From assembly GCA_015486895.1 (NCBI GenBank), contig WFQT01000377.1, forward strand, positions 1 through 6,815: 6,815 bases of DNA. Reading direction: 5' to 3'. Below are positions 5,167 through 6,815 of the stretch, one piece after another. Position numbers and translations under genes: made by a program. Each line of letters starts with the position of its first letter. Position 1 is the stretch's first letter. The DNA comes from Anaerolineae bacterium. Its GTDB lineage: Bacteria; Chloroflexota; Anaerolineae; JAADDB01. Below the pieces are notes generated by a model that was not told the DNA's origin, ran no database searches, and saw only the letters and a program-made list of their open reading frames with translations.

Positions 5167-6291
5167 ATGAACAGTAAACACTTTCTTGATTTGGATCCAT
5201 CCCCCCGTATTCTATTGGGGCCTGGCCCCAGCATGGCGCCATCACGAGTGTTGCGCGCCATGGCCACACCGCTCATAGGGCATTTAGACCCGGAATTTAT
5301 TGCCTTGATGAAGGAAATCCAGGAGCTTTTGCGCTACGCTTTCCAGACGGAAAACGAGCTAACAATACCTATTTCCGGGACGGGGAGCGCCGGGATGGAA
5401 GCTTCTCTGGCAAATTTCATTGAGCCGGGTGACCCCGTACTTATCGCCGTCAACGGCTACTTCGGCGAGCGGCTCTGTGATATGGCCGGCCGCTACGGTG
5501 CCCACGTGGACAGAATTGACCGGCCGTGGGGAGAAGTCTTCACAGTAGCGGAAATTGAAACGGCGTTAGCCAAGAAGCACTACAAGTTGTTGGCAATCGT
5601 ACACGCGGAGACTTCCACGGGTGCCCTGCAGCCAGAAATCGCCGACATTGCTGCCGCCGCCCATCACCACGGCGCACTGCTGATATTGGACACGGTGACC
5701 TCCTTGGGCGGCGTGCCGGTAGAAATCGATGCCTGGGGCGTGGATGTAGCTTACAGCGGCACGCAAAAAGCACTTTCCTGCCCACCCGGCCTGGCACCGC
5801 TCACAGTCAGCCCCCGGGCCCGGGAAATACTACACACTCGCAAAACCACAGTTGCGAACTGGTACCTGGATTTGAGCATGGTGGAACACTATTGGGGAGA
5901 CACCCGAACCTACCACCACACGGCGCCCATCAGCATGAATTACGCTTTACGGGAAGCGCTGCGCATCGTAGCTGAGGAAGGCCTGGAAAATCGCTTTACC
6001 AGGCATCGCACGCACGCGGAATTGCTATGGGAAGGATTAACTGAACTGGGGCTGCCACCGCTGGTACCGATAGAATATCGCTTGCCGACACTGACCACAC
6101 CACTATTGCCTGAAGGCTTAGACGAAGCAGCCATCCGGCGCCATTTGCTGGGCGAGTACAACGTCGAGATCGCCGGCGGCTTCGGCCCCCTGAAAGGCAA
6201 AGTGTGGCGTATCGGATTGATGGGCTTCAGCAGCCGTCGGGAGAATGTCTTGTTGCTGTTAAATGCCTTGCGAGAACTGCTGCGCTATTAG
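5167..6291 (+). CDS. Class V PLP aminotransferase, serine/alanine-glyoxylate type
   Basis: A 374-residue fold-type I, PLP-dependent aminotransferase, close to the normal length for alanine-glyoxylate/serine-pyruvate aminotransferases (about 360-390). Visible landmarks are the N-terminal 'LLGPGPS' (16-22), the phosphate-binding 'SGTGSAG' (70-76), 'HAETSTG' (146-152), the pyridine-nitrogen aspartate D175 in 'LILDTVTSLGG', the Schiff-base lysine K201 in 'YSGTQKALSCPPG', the conserved 'YHHTAPISMNYALREAL' (249-265), and R348 in 'VWRIGLMG', expected to hold the substrate carboxylate. It should transfer an amino group from serine or alanine to glyoxylate or pyruvate, making glycine and hydroxypyruvate or pyruvate; exact substrates cannot be told from sequence. 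Phosphoserine aminotransferase and cysteine desulfurase are less likely given the motif set. The ATG has AGGGGTGA at 5153-5160, 6 nt upstream. The 122-base gap after ptsI and a promoter-like sequence suggest separate transcription. No serine-cycle partner gene is visible. Confidence 0.9.
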   Translation: MNSKHFLDLDPSPRILLGPGPSMAPSRVLRAMATPLIGHLDPEFIALMKEIQELLRYAFQTENELTIPISGTGSAGMEASLANFIEPGDPVLIAVNGYFGERLCDMAGRYGAHVDRIDRPWGEVFTVAEIETALAKKHYKLLAIVHAETSTGALQPEIADIAAAAHHHGALLILDTVTSLGGVPVEIDAWGVDVAYSGTQKALSCPPGLAPLTVSPRAREILHTRKTTVANWYLDLSMVEHYWGDTRTYHHTAPISMNYALREALRIVAEEGLENRFTRHRTHAELLWEGLTELGLPPLVPIEYRLPTLTTPLLPEGLDEAAIRRHLLGEYNVEIAGGFGPLKGKVWRIGLMGFSSRRENVLLLLNALRELLRY

Positions 6292-6343
6292 GCACAGCAA
6301 GCACGAGACTTCTATCTGGGCGCAATTTCGGTTAACGGAATCA

Positions 6344-6364
6344 GGCCGGTACTGGATGCCGGTC
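6344..6364 (+). terminator. Weak hairpin downstream of the aminotransferase
   Basis: GGCCGG (6344-6349) can pair with CCGGTC (6359-6364), including one G-U pair, with a 9-nt loop. It is 52 bases after the stop codon and followed by TAATTAT rather than a clear T-run. It may slow or end transcription, but it is a poor match to an intrinsic terminator. Confidence 0.25.
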
Positions 6365-6425
6365 TAATTATCAAGCTGAAGCCTGGCGAAAATGCATTTT
6401 ACGGTTCAACAAGGCAATTCAGGAA

Positions 6426-6450
6426 CCACAGATTACACGAATGAGACAGA
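6426..6450 (+). repeat. Degenerate CACAGATTA-type repeat relic
   Basis: CCACAGATTACACGAATGAG is a worn copy of a CACAGATTA repeat, with CAC/GAC cores roughly 9-10 nt apart (6427, 6436, 6445). I recognise this sequence style from intergenic regions of repeat-rich genomes. It belongs with the other 10-nt-period tracts in this 524-base stretch after 6291, which contains no gene that I can support. Confidence 0.4.
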
Positions 6451-6488
6451 CTAAAAATACGCTACTACTCAGCCTCCCCAACAATTGG

Positions 6489-6525
6489 ACGCTGACGACG
6501 CTGATACACGCTGCTTTTCGCTGAT
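6489..6525 (-). repeat. 10-nt-period ATCAGCG tract in reverse orientation
   Basis: CGCTGA-like cores with GCTG at 6491, 6500, 6510 and 6520 are the reverse complement of the ATCAGCG units found at 1684-1740, spaced 9-10 nt. The third core is degenerate (GCTGC). With the forward tract at 6646-6682 it forms a loose inverted arrangement around the element at 6556-6610. Confidence 0.65.
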
Positions 6526-6555
6526 TATTTCTGGGTATCTTCTCAATATCCTGGG

Positions 6556-6610
6556 GTAGGGGCAGGTCTTGTACCTGCCCAGACGGGCGACCACAAGAGT
6601 TAGCCCCTAC
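6556..6610. mobile_element. 55-bp MITE-like palindromic element
   Basis: Perfect 8-bp terminal inverted repeats GTAGGGGC (6556-6563) and GCCCCTAC (6603-6610) bound two sub-hairpins. The first is GGGCAGGT 6560-6567 with ACCTGCCC 6573-6580 (5-nt loop). The second is a decayed GGGC 6585-6588 with GCCC 6603-6606. The combination of a 'GGGGCAGG...CCTGCCC' half and a 'GGGCGACCACAAG' half closely resembles a short element I recall in many copies from repeat-rich bacterial genomes. It encodes nothing and would need a transposase supplied elsewhere. No target-site duplication is evident. Confidence 0.6.
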
Positions 6611-6645
6611 TTTTTGAACAGATACGTTTCTGGTTTATTTGCTTT

Positions 6646-6692
6646 ATCTGCGAGTATCAGCGTGAAACCTGCGGTATCTGCGTTCTATTTGC
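6646..6692 (+). repeat. 10-nt-period ATCTGCG/ATCAGCG array, copy C
   Basis: Units at 6646 (ATCTGCG), 6656 (ATCAGCG), 6667 (degenerate, ACCTGCG) and 6676 (ATCTGCG) keep a 10-nt register. They are followed by TTCTATTTGC (6683-6692), nearly the TTCTATTTTC that ends the arrays at 1741-1750 and 1827-1836. The shared 3' flank shows that the three are copies of one element rather than chance low-complexity DNA. Confidence 0.75.
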
Positions 6693-6777
6693 TCAAGGCT
6701 GAGCAGTTATAAAAACACAAAATTGGCATGGTTCATTTCAAAGCGAATCGATCTTTACAAATAGGGCAGAAAAAAGC

Positions 6778-6807
6778 CACAGAATAGCACGGAAAGACAC
6801 AGAAAAG
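6778..6807 (+). repeat. 10-nt-period CACAGAA tract at the window edge
   Basis: CACAGAATAG, CACGGAAAGA and CACAGAAAAG start at 6778, 6788 and 6798, exactly 10 nt apart. The unit differs from ATCAGCG but keeps the same period. It may continue or sit next to another gene or repeat beyond the right edge. Confidence 0.55.
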
Positions 6808-6815
6808 GCTGAATA

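Overview
The window holds four protein-coding genes, all on the + strand, separated by unusually long, repeat-rich non-coding stretches. Base composition is moderately GC-rich. The first gene is a repeat-rich beta-propeller protein whose inter-blade linker carries a YLPVV string, close to the YLPLV motif I associate with exported proteins of Chloroflexota. That motif, together with the many short degenerate intergenic repeats, makes a Chloroflexota (Anaerolineae-like) bacterium my best guess. No marker gene is present, so the assignment is tentative.

Layout. 1-1530: 3' part of a YVTN/NHL-type beta-propeller protein, open at the left edge. 1531-2339: about 800 bases with no convincing gene. 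It contains a 98-base imperfect palindrome, two arrays of a 10-nt-period ATCAGCG repeat that are copies of each other, and then a compact structured RNA leader (about 2111-2337). 2340-3305: SorC/DeoR-type sugar-responsive regulator. 3326-5044: complete PTS enzyme I (ptsI), 20 nt downstream and probably in the same transcript. 5045-5166: a gap with a promoter-like sequence and a 13-bp palindrome. 5167-6291: class V PLP aminotransferase of the serine/alanine-glyoxylate type. 6292-6815: non-coding DNA with a 55-bp MITE-like palindromic element and further 10-nt-period repeat tracts in both orientations.

Functional reading. The regulator and enzyme I probably form a sugar-phosphate-responsive unit that feeds PEP-derived phosphate to an HPr or DhaM-type partner encoded elsewhere. 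The aminotransferase probably links serine or alanine with glyoxylate and has its own promoter.

The most notable signal is upstream of the regulator. A 10-bp closing helix (2174-2183/2264-2273) encloses a strong hairpin and a possible pseudoknot. The 3' strand of this fold (2257-2269) can instead pair with the regulator's Shine-Dalgarno region (2327-2337) over 11 base pairs. That is the layout of a translation-controlling riboswitch or attenuator, and I could not match it to a known class.
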